Assembly (NCBI RefSeq): GCF_005869225.1
Contig: NZ_SWFP01000005.1
Coordinates: forward strand, 310,001 to 374,000
Direction of reading: 5' to 3'
From: Dyadobacter bucti
GTDB taxonomy: Bacteria > Bacteroidota > Bacteroidia > Cytophagales > Spirosomataceae
DNA length: 64,000 bases
Shown here one piece after another: positions 1 to 9,161 of this stretch. The notes under the pieces are model-generated. The model saw only the letters and a list, made by a program, of their open reading frames with translations, made no database searches and was not told the origin of the DNA. Every line of letters starts with the position of its first letter. The stretch's first letter is position 1. Made by a program: the position numbers and the translations under genes.

Positions 1-1559
1 CGCATCGCTACTTTGTCCGAAGTCGATTCGCAGCCATAAATATTTTTGGTTGTCACAAAGTACTCACCTGCCGCTGTGACCGGAATGCGATCACTTGTCG
101 CCCCGTTGCTCCACCGGAGATTTTCAGAAGTGCTGGATACAAGTGTAGCCGTGTTGCCCAGGCAAACAGGGTTGCTTCCCTCTAACGATATGGTAGGTTG
201 CGCAGGCAATATGGATTCATGTATCCTTATTTCAGGGGAATAAATGTAGTTACCCCGGTCGTCTCTTGCGGTTACTCTGTAAGTACCATTTCCGACCTGA
301 ATGTTGTTCGCAGACTGGCCGTTATTCCAGCTTACAGAAGTATATCCCGCATTATCCGCATTTAAGCTGACATTGCCGTTGCCAACACATACACTGGTGA
401 CTCTGACAGGCTTGACAGCTTTAAAGGGGTCGGAGTTTGCAAAAAAGGTATCATTCAGTGCATCGCTCCACGCATTTCCAAGATTCACCAGACCGTCGTT
501 GATAAAGTGTACACCTTCGTCGTCCACCCTCGGTATCTGGATAAGGTCAGTATTAGGCCCCTTAAAAACATTAGGTACATTATCTATTGTCCTTTGCTGT
601 CCGTCAAGAACCTGGCTGTCGCTTCCGTTGCGGTTATTGTATGAGGTGAGGGAAACAACCCAGGAAATGTTTTTGCCGGATTCGTTTCGGCTTGCTTCGA
701 TCACAGTTCGAAGGTCGTTCAGGTAACTGTCAGCGCTTGTATTGACATCATTATCCGCTTCACCCTGTATCCACAATATGCCGCGCATACCGGTTATGGG
801 CGTATACTGCCTGATGACGGCGCGCAGATTTCCGTAGGGCATCCCATTCGGCTCGATAGGAACACCTGTATAAGCAGAATAGCCGGTCCCGTTAATACTT
901 TCCCGCCATGCGCGCACTGATGTACCATACCAGGCCACGTTGTAAAATAGAACCGGGACCCTGAGCCGGTTGACAAGCAGGTCGCCAAGTCTCCCCCAGG
1001 ACCAGGATGACTTTCCCCTTGGACCGATGTAAGAGTCGGCATTCACATGCGTAAACTGAGGATATGGGAGATCCATATTGACCGGCGGTGCGTCGGTACC
1101 ATTATAAGTAGTGGAGTTAACACGGTCATCCTGTGCACCCTGTGCACCATCCCCGAAATAGCCCTGTCCGTTGGACTGTCCGGCAACCATAAAAACTTCT
1201 CCGATACCTACATGGCCAACCTGTTTGGTATCAATGATCTGATCACCCTTCCAGGCGCGTACTTCCAGGTTGTACCAACCTCCGACCGCGTCAATGCTGC
1301 CTGAAAAAAAGCCGCCTTGAGGATTGTCCTGTATTGTAATCCATGCCGTTGAATTTCCCTCATTCATGGCATTCAATTTGGCCTCGATACGATCCGCTAC
1401 TTTGGTGTAGCTGCCGGCAATGTAAACGGTGGCAGAATTATTCTTATCCCGTTGAAATACAATTCTGTCGGAAGGATAATCAATGCTGATTTGTCCAAAA
1501 GATGCTAGTGTTATTAAGTTCAGCCCTACCCAGAAAAGATATGGTAGACGATTTTTCAT
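1..1559 (-). CDS. secreted sialate O-acetylesterase-like (SASA family) protein, 3' end cut by window edge
   Basis: The reading frame starts at an ATG at 1559 and stays open to base 1, giving about 519 residues with no stop, so the C-terminus is missing. Residues 1-24 form a signal peptide ending near SFGQ. The SGNH-hydrolase/SASA signature is visible: GQSN at about 127-130 with the probable nucleophile Ser129, QGEAD at about 265-269, and a downstream DEGVHF segment supplying the likely catalytic His. From roughly residue 360 onward the sequence looks like Ig/PKD-type beta-sandwich repeats, which in this phylum often precede a T9SS sorting domain that would lie outside the window. The family removes O-acetyl groups from sialic acids or from plant polysaccharides. 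The substrate cannot be read here. Presumed location is periplasm, surface or medium. A xylan or pectin acetyl esterase role is as likely as a sialate role. Confidence 0.8.
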   Translation of the reverse strand, partial: MKNRLPYLFWVGLNLITLASFGQISIDYPSDRIVFQRDKNNSATVYIAGSYTKVADRIEAKLNAMNEGNSTAWITIQDNPQGGFFSGSIDAVGGWYNLEVRAWKGDQIIDTKQVGHVGIGEVFMVAGQSNGQGYFGDGAQGAQDDRVNSTTYNGTDAPPVNMDLPYPQFTHVNADSYIGPRGKSSWSWGRLGDLLVNRLRVPVLFYNVAWYGTSVRAWRESINGTGYSAYTGVPIEPNGMPYGNLRAVIRQYTPITGMRGILWIQGEADNDVNTSADSYLNDLRTVIEASRNESGKNISWVVSLTSYNNRNGSDSQVLDGQQRTIDNVPNVFKGPNTDLIQIPRVDDEGVHFINDGLVNLGNAWSDALNDTFFANSDPFKAVKPVRVTSVCVGNGNVSLNADNAGYTSVSWNNGQSANNIQVGNGTYRVTARDDRGNYIYSPEIRIHESILPAQPTISLEGSNPVCLGNTATLVSSTSENLRWSNGATSDRIPVTAAGEYFVTTKNIYGCESTSDKVAM

Positions 1560-1633
1560 GATGAAGGATGTTCATTAAGGTAACCCTTTGGACACACAAG
1601 ATGCACCAAAAGGTTGCCCCTTTCAAGAAAAAA

Positions 1634-2641
1634 TTATTTTACGGGAAACGTAGAATTAATGAGCAGCCATATCCTGTCTTTTAATTGTTCAATACCCTCT
1701 TGGGTTATTGCCGAAATAAAAACACTTGGAATATCTGAGGGAATTCTCTCTTTCAGTTCTTCACGTTCATCGTCGGTGAGAACATCCATTTTGGAAATAG
1801 CGAGTAGACGGTCTTTGTCTAAAAGGGTAGGATTGTAAACCCTGAGTTCTTGTAGAAGGGTTTGATATTCAGCATGAATGTCCTGGCTGTCTGCCGGGAT
1901 CATAAAAAGTAAAATAGAATTCCGCTCTATATGTCGTAAAAAGCGCAGCCCAAGCCCTTTCCCTTGCGAGGCACCTTCGATGATACCGGGAATATCGGCC
2001 ATTACAAAAGATTTGTAATCACGATAGGAAACGACACCAAGATTAGGAACCAGGGTTGTAAACGGGTAATCGGCGATTTCCGGTCGGGCAGCAGAAACGG
2101 CTGAGAGTAACGTAGATTTTCCGGCATTGGGGAAACCCACCAATCCCACATCGGCAAGTACTTTTAATTCAAGAATGACCCATTCTTCCAGGCCGGCTTC
2201 ACCTGGCTGGGCATGTTGAGGAGTTTGATTGGTAGCGGATTTGAAATGGTCATTTCCCATTCCGCCACGGCCACCTTTTAAGAGGATAACTTCCTGGCCG
2301 TCTTCAGTAATTTCAAAAAGCTGCTCACCGGTTTCGGCGTTTTTTGCGATAGTGCCGAGCGGTACATCAAGAATAATATCTTTTCCTATCGCCCCGCTTC
2401 TTCTTCCTCCTTCGCCGCCCTTTCCGTCAAAGGCTTTGATGTGCTTGGTATATTTTAAGTGCAAAAGAGTCCAGAGCTGGGAATTGCCTTTGAGGATCAC
2501 GTGTCCGCCCCGACCGCCATCTCCGCCGTCAGGTCCCCCTTTTTCAACATGCTTTTCACGCCTGAAATGCAATGCACCTGCGCCGCCGGAACCGGAGCGC
2601 ACATTAATTTTAACGTAATCTATAAAGTTGGAAGAAGCCAT
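1634..2641 (-). CDS. obgE: Obg family GTPase (ObgE/CgtA)
   Basis: This is an essential ribosome-associated GTPase acting in 50S maturation and stress control. At 335 residues it has the family's usual core length. The N-terminal Obg fold is unmistakable from its glycine-rich stretches (residues 15-50, 73-85, 122-130). The G domain follows, with the G1 P-loop GFPNAGKST at 169-177, DIPG (G3) at 216-219, SKMD (G4) at 283-286 and SAI (G5) at 310-312. G4 has Ser where the textbook motif has Asn, which as far as I recall is common in Bacteroidota Obg proteins. The protein lacks a long C-terminal extension. It follows adk on the same strand with a 27-base gap, so the two are probably co-transcribed from the promoter ahead of adk. 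Confidence in both the identity and the start is high. Confidence 0.97.
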   Translation of the reverse strand: MASSNFIDYVKINVRSGSGGAGALHFRREKHVEKGGPDGGDGGRGGHVILKGNSQLWTLLHLKYTKHIKAFDGKGGEGGRRSGAIGKDIILDVPLGTIAKNAETGEQLFEITEDGQEVILLKGGRGGMGNDHFKSATNQTPQHAQPGEAGLEEWVILELKVLADVGLVGFPNAGKSTLLSAVSAARPEIADYPFTTLVPNLGVVSYRDYKSFVMADIPGIIEGASQGKGLGLRFLRHIERNSILLFMIPADSQDIHAEYQTLLQELRVYNPTLLDKDRLLAISKMDVLTDDEREELKERIPSDIPSVFISAITQEGIEQLKDRIWLLINSTFPVK

Positions 2642-2668
2642 GTGTATAGTGAAAATTGAAAAATTAGT

Positions 2669-3244
2669 CTAGCGGAACTTTGAGATAGCTTTGGTAATTT
2701 CTCCAAAGATAAAGTCTATTTCGCCAATACCGTCTATGGCAACAAATTTGTTCTGATTCTGGTAGTAATCTGCAACAGGTTTTGTCTTGTTATTATACTC
2801 CTGAATCCTTTTGCTGATCAGCTGTTCATTCTGGTCGTCCGGACGGCCGGAAGTTTTACCCCGGTTAAGCAGACGTGCCAGCAGCTCGTTATCGTCTACT
2901 ACGAGTGCGATCATGACTGATATGCTTTCATTATAGGACGATAGCAGCTCATCCAGTGCCTCAGACTGCTTCACAGTTCTTGGGAACCCGTCAAAAATAA
3001 ATCCGGCTGCATCCCTGTGTTCTTTCAATTTATTATCAATCATGCCAATCACCACTTCATCGGGAACAAGAATTCCCTGATCCATCAATGTCTTAGCTTT
3101 AAGGCCGAGCTCTGAACCAGCCTGGATTTCGGAACGCAGCAAATCACCGGTGGACAGGTGGATAAGTTTGTATTCGGAGATAATTTTTTCACTTTGAGTG
3201 CCTTTTCCGGCACCCGGAGGGCCAAACAGTATAAGATTCAGCAT
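2669..3244 (-). CDS. adk: adenylate kinase
   Basis: This cytoplasmic enzyme interconverts ATP + AMP and 2 ADP. At 191 residues it is the short-LID bacterial form. The P-loop GPPGAGKGT lies at residues 8-16. The AMP-site segment with STGDLLR is near 31-37, the FDGFPRT motif near 84-90, and a compact LID carries GRPDD with no zinc-binding cysteines. The ATG at 3244 begins directly with the first beta strand (MLNLILFG), so the start is secure. It is the first gene of an adk-obgE unit and is preceded by a consensus -7 element at 3289-3296, which would give a leader of about 40 nt. Confidence 0.98.
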   Translation of the reverse strand: MLNLILFGPPGAGKGTQSEKIISEYKLIHLSTGDLLRSEIQAGSELGLKAKTLMDQGILVPDEVVIGMIDNKLKEHRDAAGFIFDGFPRTVKQSEALDELLSSYNESISVMIALVVDDNELLARLLNRGKTSGRPDDQNEQLISKRIQEYNNKTKPVADYYQNQNKFVAIDGIGEIDFIFGEITKAISKFR

Positions 3245-3288
3245 AGTTGCTATGAAAATTGATGTCGCAGTCGGATGGTGATTTTCGG

Positions 3289-3296
3289 CAAATTTA
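3289..3296 (-). promoter_or_regulatory. -7 promoter element (TAAATTTG) of adk-obgE
   Basis: On the minus strand this reads TAAATTTG, an exact match to the Bacteroidota -7 consensus TAnnTTTG, about 45 bases ahead of the adk start codon. No clear TTTG is seen at the -33 position, so the assignment rests on the -7 box and its placement. Confidence 0.55.
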
Positions 3297-3346
3297 CAAT
3301 TCTTACTAAATGTCAGCCTAATAGTTTAGTTATTTTTTGTAGAAAA

Positions 3347-3377
3347 AATCCCCTTCATTGTTTCAATGAAGGGGATT
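3347..3377 (-). terminator. Rho-independent terminator after the 3400-4206 gene
   Basis: A perfect 14-bp stem (3347-3360 with 3364-3377) has a 3-nt loop and is followed on the minus strand by a run of T. It lies just downstream of the stop of the gene ending at 3400, between that gene and adk. Confidence 0.85.
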
Positions 3378-3399
3378 TGCTTTAAGAACTTAGGCGATC

Positions 3400-4206
3400 T
3401 CAGGGAATCACAACTCTTTTTACGGTTCCGTCCTCATTTTGAACGACTGTCACAAAGACAGTTCCCCTGGTATTTTTTTTGAGGTCGATCTGGCCGACAA
3501 ACTCGCCCTCAAAATCCTTGATTTCCCTTTTGCCTACTTCCTTTCCTTTTGTATCCGTAACAGTCACAGTCACATCGCCCTTTTCCGGAACGCTGAACCT
3601 CAGATTCAGTACACCGTTGTCGGGATTATTGGAATAAACATTCAGCGCACGGATACTGGCCGGTTTGGTAACTTCTTTTTCCCAAAAATCCCCCATCCGG
3701 TCTCCCCAGTTTTCCATGTCCTTCATGAAAACTTTGGCCCTGGGTTTTAGGTCTTTTTCCATGCTTTTCCATTGGGAACGGAATTTTTCAGAATTGAAAT
3801 TAAAGTCATTGGATAAATCATCACTCCAGTGAAAAGCCAGAGGCTCGCGGTCATCACGGTGGTCGATAATCACTTTTTGGCGTTTTTTAGAAATAAGGAT
3901 GTCTTCCTGCTTGTTGCCGTCCGCATCATCGATGGTCACCGACACCGACCGGTTTTTGGATTTTACGTCCAGAGAATCCAGCACTTTGTCCACAAACTTT
4001 CTTCTCTCCTCGTCGGACATTGCACCAACCTGGTAGTTTTTCTCGATATTCCGAACTTTACCATTATCATCTTCCCTCACCTTGATGCGCAGACTGGTCT
4101 TTTTGTCCTTTTGATCGGACTGGGCCTGAACTGTACACATTACTGCCGACGCGGTCAGCAATAAGAAAAACAATGTAATTTTTTGAAATGAAAAAGGTCT
4201 CATCAT
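3400..4206 (-). CDS. secreted protein of unknown function with T9SS-like C-terminal domain
   Basis: I do not recognise a functional family. The protein has 268 residues. A signal peptide covers about residues 1-28 (hydrophobic core FFLLLTASAVMC, cleavage near VQAQ). The middle part is rich in Lys, Asp and Arg and probably partly helical or disordered. The last ~80 residues form a beta-sandwich of the kind found in T9SS type A sorting domains (NVYSNNPDNGVLNLRFS onward, ending VKRVVIP). Two ATGs lie in tandem at the start (4206 and 4203). It is divergent from the histidine kinase at 4374, with 167 bases between them holding a promoter for each side, and it ends in a strong terminator. The highly charged body is unusual for an outer-membrane export substrate. 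A role as an envelope partner of the neighbouring kinase is only a guess. Confidence 0.7.
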   Translation of the reverse strand: MMRPFSFQKITLFFLLLTASAVMCTVQAQSDQKDKKTSLRIKVREDDNGKVRNIEKNYQVGAMSDEERRKFVDKVLDSLDVKSKNRSVSVTIDDADGNKQEDILISKKRQKVIIDHRDDREPLAFHWSDDLSNDFNFNSEKFRSQWKSMEKDLKPRAKVFMKDMENWGDRMGDFWEKEVTKPASIRALNVYSNNPDNGVLNLRFSVPEKGDVTVTVTDTKGKEVGKREIKDFEGEFVGQIDLKKNTRGTVFVTVVQNEDGTVKRVVIP

Positions 4207-4235
4207 GTGCTTTGTTTTTGTGTATGAATGGTTTA

Positions 4236-4243
4236 CAAACTTA
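4236..4243 (-). promoter_or_regulatory. -7 promoter element (TAAGTTTG) of the 3400-4206 gene
   Basis: An exact TAnnTTTG match on the minus strand, 30 bases ahead of the start codon. It predicts a leader of about 25 nt. Confidence 0.5.
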
Positions 4244-4307
4244 TTAACTGCTTATTTTAATGGCTGTTAAATAATGTTAAAAATATGATCGGAGGGAGTG
4301 GAACCAC

Positions 4308-4315
4308 TAAATTTG
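4308..4315 (+). promoter_or_regulatory. -7 promoter element (TAAATTTG) of the histidine kinase
   Basis: An exact TAnnTTTG match on the plus strand, about 58 bases ahead of the ATG at 4374. It faces away from the minus-strand box at 4236-4243, forming a divergent promoter pair. Confidence 0.5.
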
Positions 4316-4373
4316 TTGACGGTAAGAATGTCGGGGAAATGAAATGCGGCGTTGCATGGTGAATTGAAAATTT

Positions 4374-6185
4374 ATGACGAAAAGGAAAATTCAAATCATA
4401 GTAGGCCTGATGTGCCTGGCACTGATCGGCCTGATCGGATTTCAATGGTACTGGATCAGAGAAGCGATCTCGATCAAAAATGATCAGTTTAATCAGAAAG
4501 TATCGGAATCTGTTCAGGAGGTAGTGCATAGGTTGGAAAAGCAGGAGATGATGTACCTGCTTCAGCGACGGATTGAAACGGAGCAGCAAAAAAGCAGGCT
4601 GGAACGGATCACTCAGCTCCGGAATATGCCCGTGAAAAGAACCGCCCAACATAAGCCCGAAAAAAAAGAAAACACTGTTGGAACGCAGCCGAAGGTGGAA
4701 ATTGCGATTGGTCCCGACGGAGAAGAAATACACTACCGGATTATCACGGAAGCGGTTCCAACCGACGTCCTCAGCCCGAATTTCCGCGTGATGGTCGATC
4801 ACCAGCAGCAGATCATGGAAGAATTTTTTCAGGCGCAGCAATTTGGTCTTGCGGGTATAGATGAATTCATGCGCAGAAGAATAGATGATGAAAAACGCCT
4901 TGGGCATGCTCTGCAGGAAATGGATGCAGCCGAGAGCAGGAGATCCTGGAAAACAAAAAATGGCCTGGATACATCGTCAAGGCAGCTTGCAGACCGGAAG
5001 GTAGTTGTTCCAAATGTTGGCAAAGGCACCCGCTCCAAATCCCAGGTTGTTATCAATTCGAAGGACACCGACCGGGCTGATCTGCTGAAAGAGGTCATGA
5101 AAGATTTCATTTATACTAAAAGACCCATACAGCAACGTGTGAACCGTTTTTTGCTGGATACTTTGCTAAAAAAGGAATTGGTTTCAAATGGTATTTCACT
5201 GGACTACGAGTTTGCGGTCGGTGGGCAGACAGATACCAACCTCATCTTCTCGACGGCCAGTCTCAAACGCAGGGAATGGGAAGAAAAGTCATATAAGGCG
5301 TCGCTTTTCCCGAATGAAACGCTTTCTGCTCAAAACGCGCTTTATGTGTATTTTCCTGATCAGCAAAAATATATCCTCAGTAATATGGGGGTTATGTTTG
5401 GAGGGTCGGGGATTCTTATCGTCGTGATTATGGCTTGTTTTTATATGGCCGTGACCACCATTGTCCGCCAGAAAAAATTGTCGGACATTAAGAACGATTT
5501 TATCAATAATATGACACATGAATTTAAAACGCCTATTTCGACGATCGCGCTTGCGGCTGAGATGGCGCAGGAAAATTCGGCAACAGTAACACAAAACGGC
5601 TCCCGCCTCGACCGTTATCTGGGCATTATCAGGGAAGAAAACCGGCGCCTTGGCACGCACGTTGAAAAAGTACTGCAAATGGCACTTCTGGACAAAGGCC
5701 ATGTTAAGCTCAAAATAAGCGACGCGAATATCCATGATCTGATAGAAAAAGCCCTGAATGGGCAGAGTGTGCAGATCGAGCAAAAAGAGGGGGAGGTGGA
5801 ACTGGAGTTTGATGCCAACAATGAAATAGTATCCGCAGACGAAGTCCATATTTCCAATATCCTGAATAACCTGATCGATAACGCCATCAAATATTCACCC
5901 GAAAAGCTCTATCTGGCCATCAGAACGAAAAATGAAAATGATGGTATATCAGTATCTATTTCGGATCATGGCATTGGCATGAATCGCGAGCAGCAGCAGC
6001 GGATCTTCGATACTTTTTACCGGGTACCGACCGGGAATGTGCATGATGTAAAAGGTTTTGGACTGGGACTGAGCTATGTGAAAAAGATGGTTGAAGCCCA
6101 CGAAGGGACCGTTGAGGTAGAAAGCAAACCTGGGGAGGGAAGCACATTTACGGTTTGGCTGCCGACCCGCAAAGAGGAACAATAG
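4374..6185 (+). CDS. membrane sensor histidine kinase (orphan)
   Basis: A 603-residue two-component sensor. TM1 lies at about 7-27 and TM2 at about 343-363, enclosing a periplasmic region of some 310 residues with coiled-coil-like, Gln/Glu-rich stretches and no sensor domain I can name. The cytoplasmic half has a HisKA dimerisation domain with the phospho-acceptor His382 in THEFKTP, then an ATPase domain with the N box near 495-508, G1 DHGIGM at 531-536 and G2 GFGLGLS at 561-567. All catalytic motifs look intact. No response-regulator gene is adjacent: valS follows after 84 bases and a secreted protein is divergent upstream. The partner must therefore be encoded elsewhere. The signal sensed is unknown. 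Confidence 0.93.
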   Translation: MTKRKIQIIVGLMCLALIGLIGFQWYWIREAISIKNDQFNQKVSESVQEVVHRLEKQEMMYLLQRRIETEQQKSRLERITQLRNMPVKRTAQHKPEKKENTVGTQPKVEIAIGPDGEEIHYRIITEAVPTDVLSPNFRVMVDHQQQIMEEFFQAQQFGLAGIDEFMRRRIDDEKRLGHALQEMDAAESRRSWKTKNGLDTSSRQLADRKVVVPNVGKGTRSKSQVVINSKDTDRADLLKEVMKDFIYTKRPIQQRVNRFLLDTLLKKELVSNGISLDYEFAVGGQTDTNLIFSTASLKRREWEEKSYKASLFPNETLSAQNALYVYFPDQQKYILSNMGVMFGGSGILIVVIMACFYMAVTTIVRQKKLSDIKNDFINNMTHEFKTPISTIALAAEMAQENSATVTQNGSRLDRYLGIIREENRRLGTHVEKVLQMALLDKGHVKLKISDANIHDLIEKALNGQSVQIEQKEGEVELEFDANNEIVSADEVHISNILNNLIDNAIKYSPEKLYLAIRTKNENDGISVSISDHGIGMNREQQQRIFDTFYRVPTGNVHDVKGFGLGLSYVKKMVEAHEGTVEVESKPGEGSTFTVWLPTRKEEQ

Positions 6186-6214
6186 TTTAGAAATTTCGTT
6201 GGCAACTCCTAACT

Positions 6215-6235
6215 TGCCATCTTTTTAAGATGGCA
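6215..6235 (+). other. 9-bp hairpin between the histidine kinase and valS
   Basis: Arms 6215-6223 and 6227-6235 pair perfectly around a TTT loop. No T-run follows on the plus strand, so this is a weak terminator candidate for the kinase gene, or a leader structure of valS. Confidence 0.35.
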
Positions 6236-6269
6236 TACTGCTGTTTACAGTAAATTTCTACCTACACGA

Positions 6270-8912
6270 ATGATTTCCAAAACATACGCCCCCCAGGAGA
6301 TAGAGGATAAATGGTATTCCTACTGGATCGAGAACAAGTATTTCCGTTCCACACCGAATCCCGACAAGGAACCTTACACGATTGTCATTCCTCCTCCAAA
6401 TGTCACCGGAGTGTTGCACATGGGGCATATGCTCAATAATACCATACAGGACATCCTGATCCGGAAAGCACGTATGGAAGGCAAAGAAGCCTGCTGGGTG
6501 CCGGGAACAGACCATGCATCCATTGCTACCGAGGCAAAGGTGGTAGCAATGCTGAAAGAGCGTGGTATCAATAAACGTGATCTTACCCGAGACGAATTTC
6601 TGGAATATTGCTGGGAATGGACCCATAAATATGGTGGTATCATCCTGAAACAACTGCGTAAACTGGGCGCTTCCTGCGACTGGGACCGCACGCGTTTTAC
6701 CATGGAGCCCGATCTGTACGATTCGGTTATCGATGTTTTTATTGACCTGTATCATAAAGGAGAGATATACCGTGGACACCGCATGGTGAACTGGGATCCG
6801 CAGGCGCTGACAACCGTTTCTGATGAGGAGGTGATTATGAAAGAGGTCAACCAGAAGCTGGTATATCTTCGGTATCCTCTTGCTGTGGAGAATGGAGGAG
6901 GGAGTATGGAGGAGGGGGTTGTGATTGCGACTACGCGCCCTGAGACGATCATGGCCGATGCAGCGATTTGTGTCAATCCGAACGATGAACGTTACCAGCA
7001 CCTGATCGGCAAGCAGGTATTAATTCCCCTGATCAACCGTGCGATCCCGGTTATTGCGGATGATTATGTAGAAATGGAGTTCGGTACGGGCTGTCTGAAA
7101 GTAACGCCTGCGCATGATACCAATGATTATGAACTTGGAAAAAGACATAATCTGCCAATAATAGATTTGCTGAACGAAGATGGTACGCTCAATGAAAAAG
7201 CGCAGATACTGGTGGGTGAAGATCGTTTTATTGCAAGAAAAAAGATTGTCAAACTGCTGGAAGAATCGGGTAATCTGGTAAAAACAGAAGAATATAAATC
7301 CAACGTCGGACATTCCGAGCGGACGAATGTGGTGATCGAACCCAGGATTTCGGAGCAGTGGTTTTTAAAAATGGAAAAGATCAGCAAGCCGGCATTTGAT
7401 AATGTCATGAACGATACCGTTCAGCTGATCCCGCCCAAGTTCAAAAATACATACCGTCACTGGATGGAAAATGTCCGTGACTGGAATATCAGCCGTCAGC
7501 TTTGGTGGGGACACCGGATTCCCGCTTATTACCTCAACGACGGGACGATCATTATTGCTAAGTCGAAGCGCGAAGCTTTGCGAAAAGCGCAACATGAGCA
7601 CCAGCTTTTTGCTCTGACGGAAGAAGACCTTACACAGGACCCGGATGTACTGGACACCTGGTTTTCTTCCTGGCTCTGGCCGATATCTGTTTTTAACGGG
7701 ATAAAGGAGCCTGACAATGAAGAAGTGAATTATTATTATCCTACAAATGACCTGGTTACGGCGCCAGAGATCCTGTTTTTCTGGGTAGCGAGGATGATTA
7801 TTGCCGGCTACGAATATCGCGGCAATTACCCTTTTAAGAATGTATATCTGACAGGAATTGTGCGGGATAAGCTTGGACGGAAAATGTCCAAGTCGCTCGG
7901 TAATTCCCCTGACCCGATTGATCTCATCGACCAATATGGGGCGGATAGTATCAGAACGGGGATGCTTTTCAGTTCACAGGCAGGAAATGATCTGCCTTAT
8001 GACGACAAACTGATTGAGCAGGGACGGAATTTCGGCAATAAGATATGGAATGCGTTCAGACTGGTAAAGGGCTGGAACGTAGATGGTTCAATCGGTTCGC
8101 CGGATGGATCCAAACTGGCGATCGACTGGTTTGAAAGCAAGCTGAACCAGACACTTTTAGAAGTTCAGGACCATTTTTCCAAATTCCGTATTTCGGATTC
8201 GCTGAATTCGGTTTACAAATTGATCTGGGATGATTTCTGTGCCCAGTATCTGGAAATGATCAAACCTAATTTTGAGCAGCCGATCGATCAGGCTACATAT
8301 GATGCTACGCTCGATTTTTTCGATAGACTGATGCGCCTGCTGCATCCGTTCATGCCTTTTATCACAGAGGAAATCTGGCAGAATATCCTGGAACGGAAAG
8401 ATAAGGAATCGATTTGCATCGCACCTTTTCCGCAGCCTGAAAGTGTTAATCAGGAAATACTCAGTGATTTCGATATTTTCTTCGAGCTGGTTTCTTCGAT
8501 CAGAAATTTGCGCAATGCTAAAAATATCAGCCCGAAAACTGTATTGCCTCTGGCTATCAAAACCGATAACGCTGCGCGCTATCAGCAATTGGAGTCCTTA
8601 ATACAGAAGCTGGCCAATGTAGAATCCGTTGCTTATGTTAATAAAGAAGGAGAGGGGACCTCGTTCCGCGTGAAGTCGGATGAATTTTTTATCAATCTGG
8701 CAGACGAGCTGGATGTGGAAGCCGAGCGTGAAAATCTTCAGAAGGAGTTGCAATACACCTTGGGATTTCTTGCATCCGTGAAGAGCAAACTTTCCAACGA
8801 GCGTTTTGTCCAGAATGCAAAAGGAGATGTAGTGGAAAAAGAGCGTCAGAAACAGGCTGATGCTGAGGCTAAAATCGAAACTTTGAAAGAAGCGCTCGTG
8901 AGGCTCGGATAG
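6270..8912 (+). CDS. valS: valyl-tRNA synthetase
   Basis: This class I aminoacyl-tRNA synthetase charges tRNA-Val. At 880 residues it matches the usual bacterial length of about 870-950. The HIGH-type motif is HMGH at 50-53 (within PPNVTGVLHMGHM) and KMSKS is at 538-542. A CP1 editing domain lies between them, with TTRPETIMAD near 224-233. The anticodon-binding domain follows, then a C-terminal coiled-coil arm typical of ValRS (heptad-like, Lys/Glu-rich, about residues 815-880). The start MISKTYAP is natural for the family. A strong terminator follows at 8935-8962. The 84-base gap upstream holds a hairpin but no T-box hallmarks. Confidence 0.98.
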   Translation: MISKTYAPQEIEDKWYSYWIENKYFRSTPNPDKEPYTIVIPPPNVTGVLHMGHMLNNTIQDILIRKARMEGKEACWVPGTDHASIATEAKVVAMLKERGINKRDLTRDEFLEYCWEWTHKYGGIILKQLRKLGASCDWDRTRFTMEPDLYDSVIDVFIDLYHKGEIYRGHRMVNWDPQALTTVSDEEVIMKEVNQKLVYLRYPLAVENGGGSMEEGVVIATTRPETIMADAAICVNPNDERYQHLIGKQVLIPLINRAIPVIADDYVEMEFGTGCLKVTPAHDTNDYELGKRHNLPIIDLLNEDGTLNEKAQILVGEDRFIARKKIVKLLEESGNLVKTEEYKSNVGHSERTNVVIEPRISEQWFLKMEKISKPAFDNVMNDTVQLIPPKFKNTYRHWMENVRDWNISRQLWWGHRIPAYYLNDGTIIIAKSKREALRKAQHEHQLFALTEEDLTQDPDVLDTWFSSWLWPISVFNGIKEPDNEEVNYYYPTNDLVTAPEILFFWVARMIIAGYEYRGNYPFKNVYLTGIVRDKLGRKMSKSLGNSPDPIDLIDQYGADSIRTGMLFSSQAGNDLPYDDKLIEQGRNFGNKIWNAFRLVKGWNVDGSIGSPDGSKLAIDWFESKLNQTLLEVQDHFSKFRISDSLNSVYKLIWDDFCAQYLEMIKPNFEQPIDQATYDATLDFFDRLMRLLHPFMPFITEEIWQNILERKDKESICIAPFPQPESVNQEILSDFDIFFELVSSIRNLRNAKNISPKTVLPLAIKTDNAARYQQLESLIQKLANVESVAYVNKEGEGTSFRVKSDEFFINLADELDVEAERENLQKELQYTLGFLASVKSKLSNERFVQNAKGDVVEKERQKQADAEAKIETLKEALVRLG

Positions 8913-8934
8913 ATTTTTGTTAATTGTAAAATTC

Positions 8935-8962
8935 AAAGCGCGGGCAGAGAAACCCGCGCTTT
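8935..8962 (+). terminator. Rho-independent terminator of valS
   Basis: A perfect 10-bp GC-rich stem (8935-8944 with 8953-8962) has an 8-nt loop and runs into a T-tract, 22 bases after the valS stop codon. Confidence 0.93.
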
Positions 8963-9161
8963 TTTATTTGTCCGATTTACAATTATTAAATCAGGAAAAG
9001 TACAACGCGACGATTTATTAACTACCTCAACCTTAGGATTAAATAATTATTTTATTGAGATATAATCATATTATTTATTAAAAAATTTTATTAGTTGAAA
9101 CTGTTTGAATTATGAAAAATGAAGGTGTAAATTTCCTGTAAATATTCTTAACTCAGCGAAT

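Noticed and set aside
1579..1618. Imperfect 13-bp inverted repeat between obgE and the esterase gene
   Set aside because: Two mismatches and no T-run in either direction. It may be a leader structure but cannot be called a terminator.
4257..4907. Antisense open frame of 216 codons over the histidine kinase
   Set aside because: It has a Phe/His/Leu-rich composition typical of an antisense shadow. The kinase frame has full domain support.
6186..6269. Possible T-box riboswitch before valS
   Set aside because: The gap is too short and has no T-box sequence or specifier-loop layout. Only small hairpins are seen.
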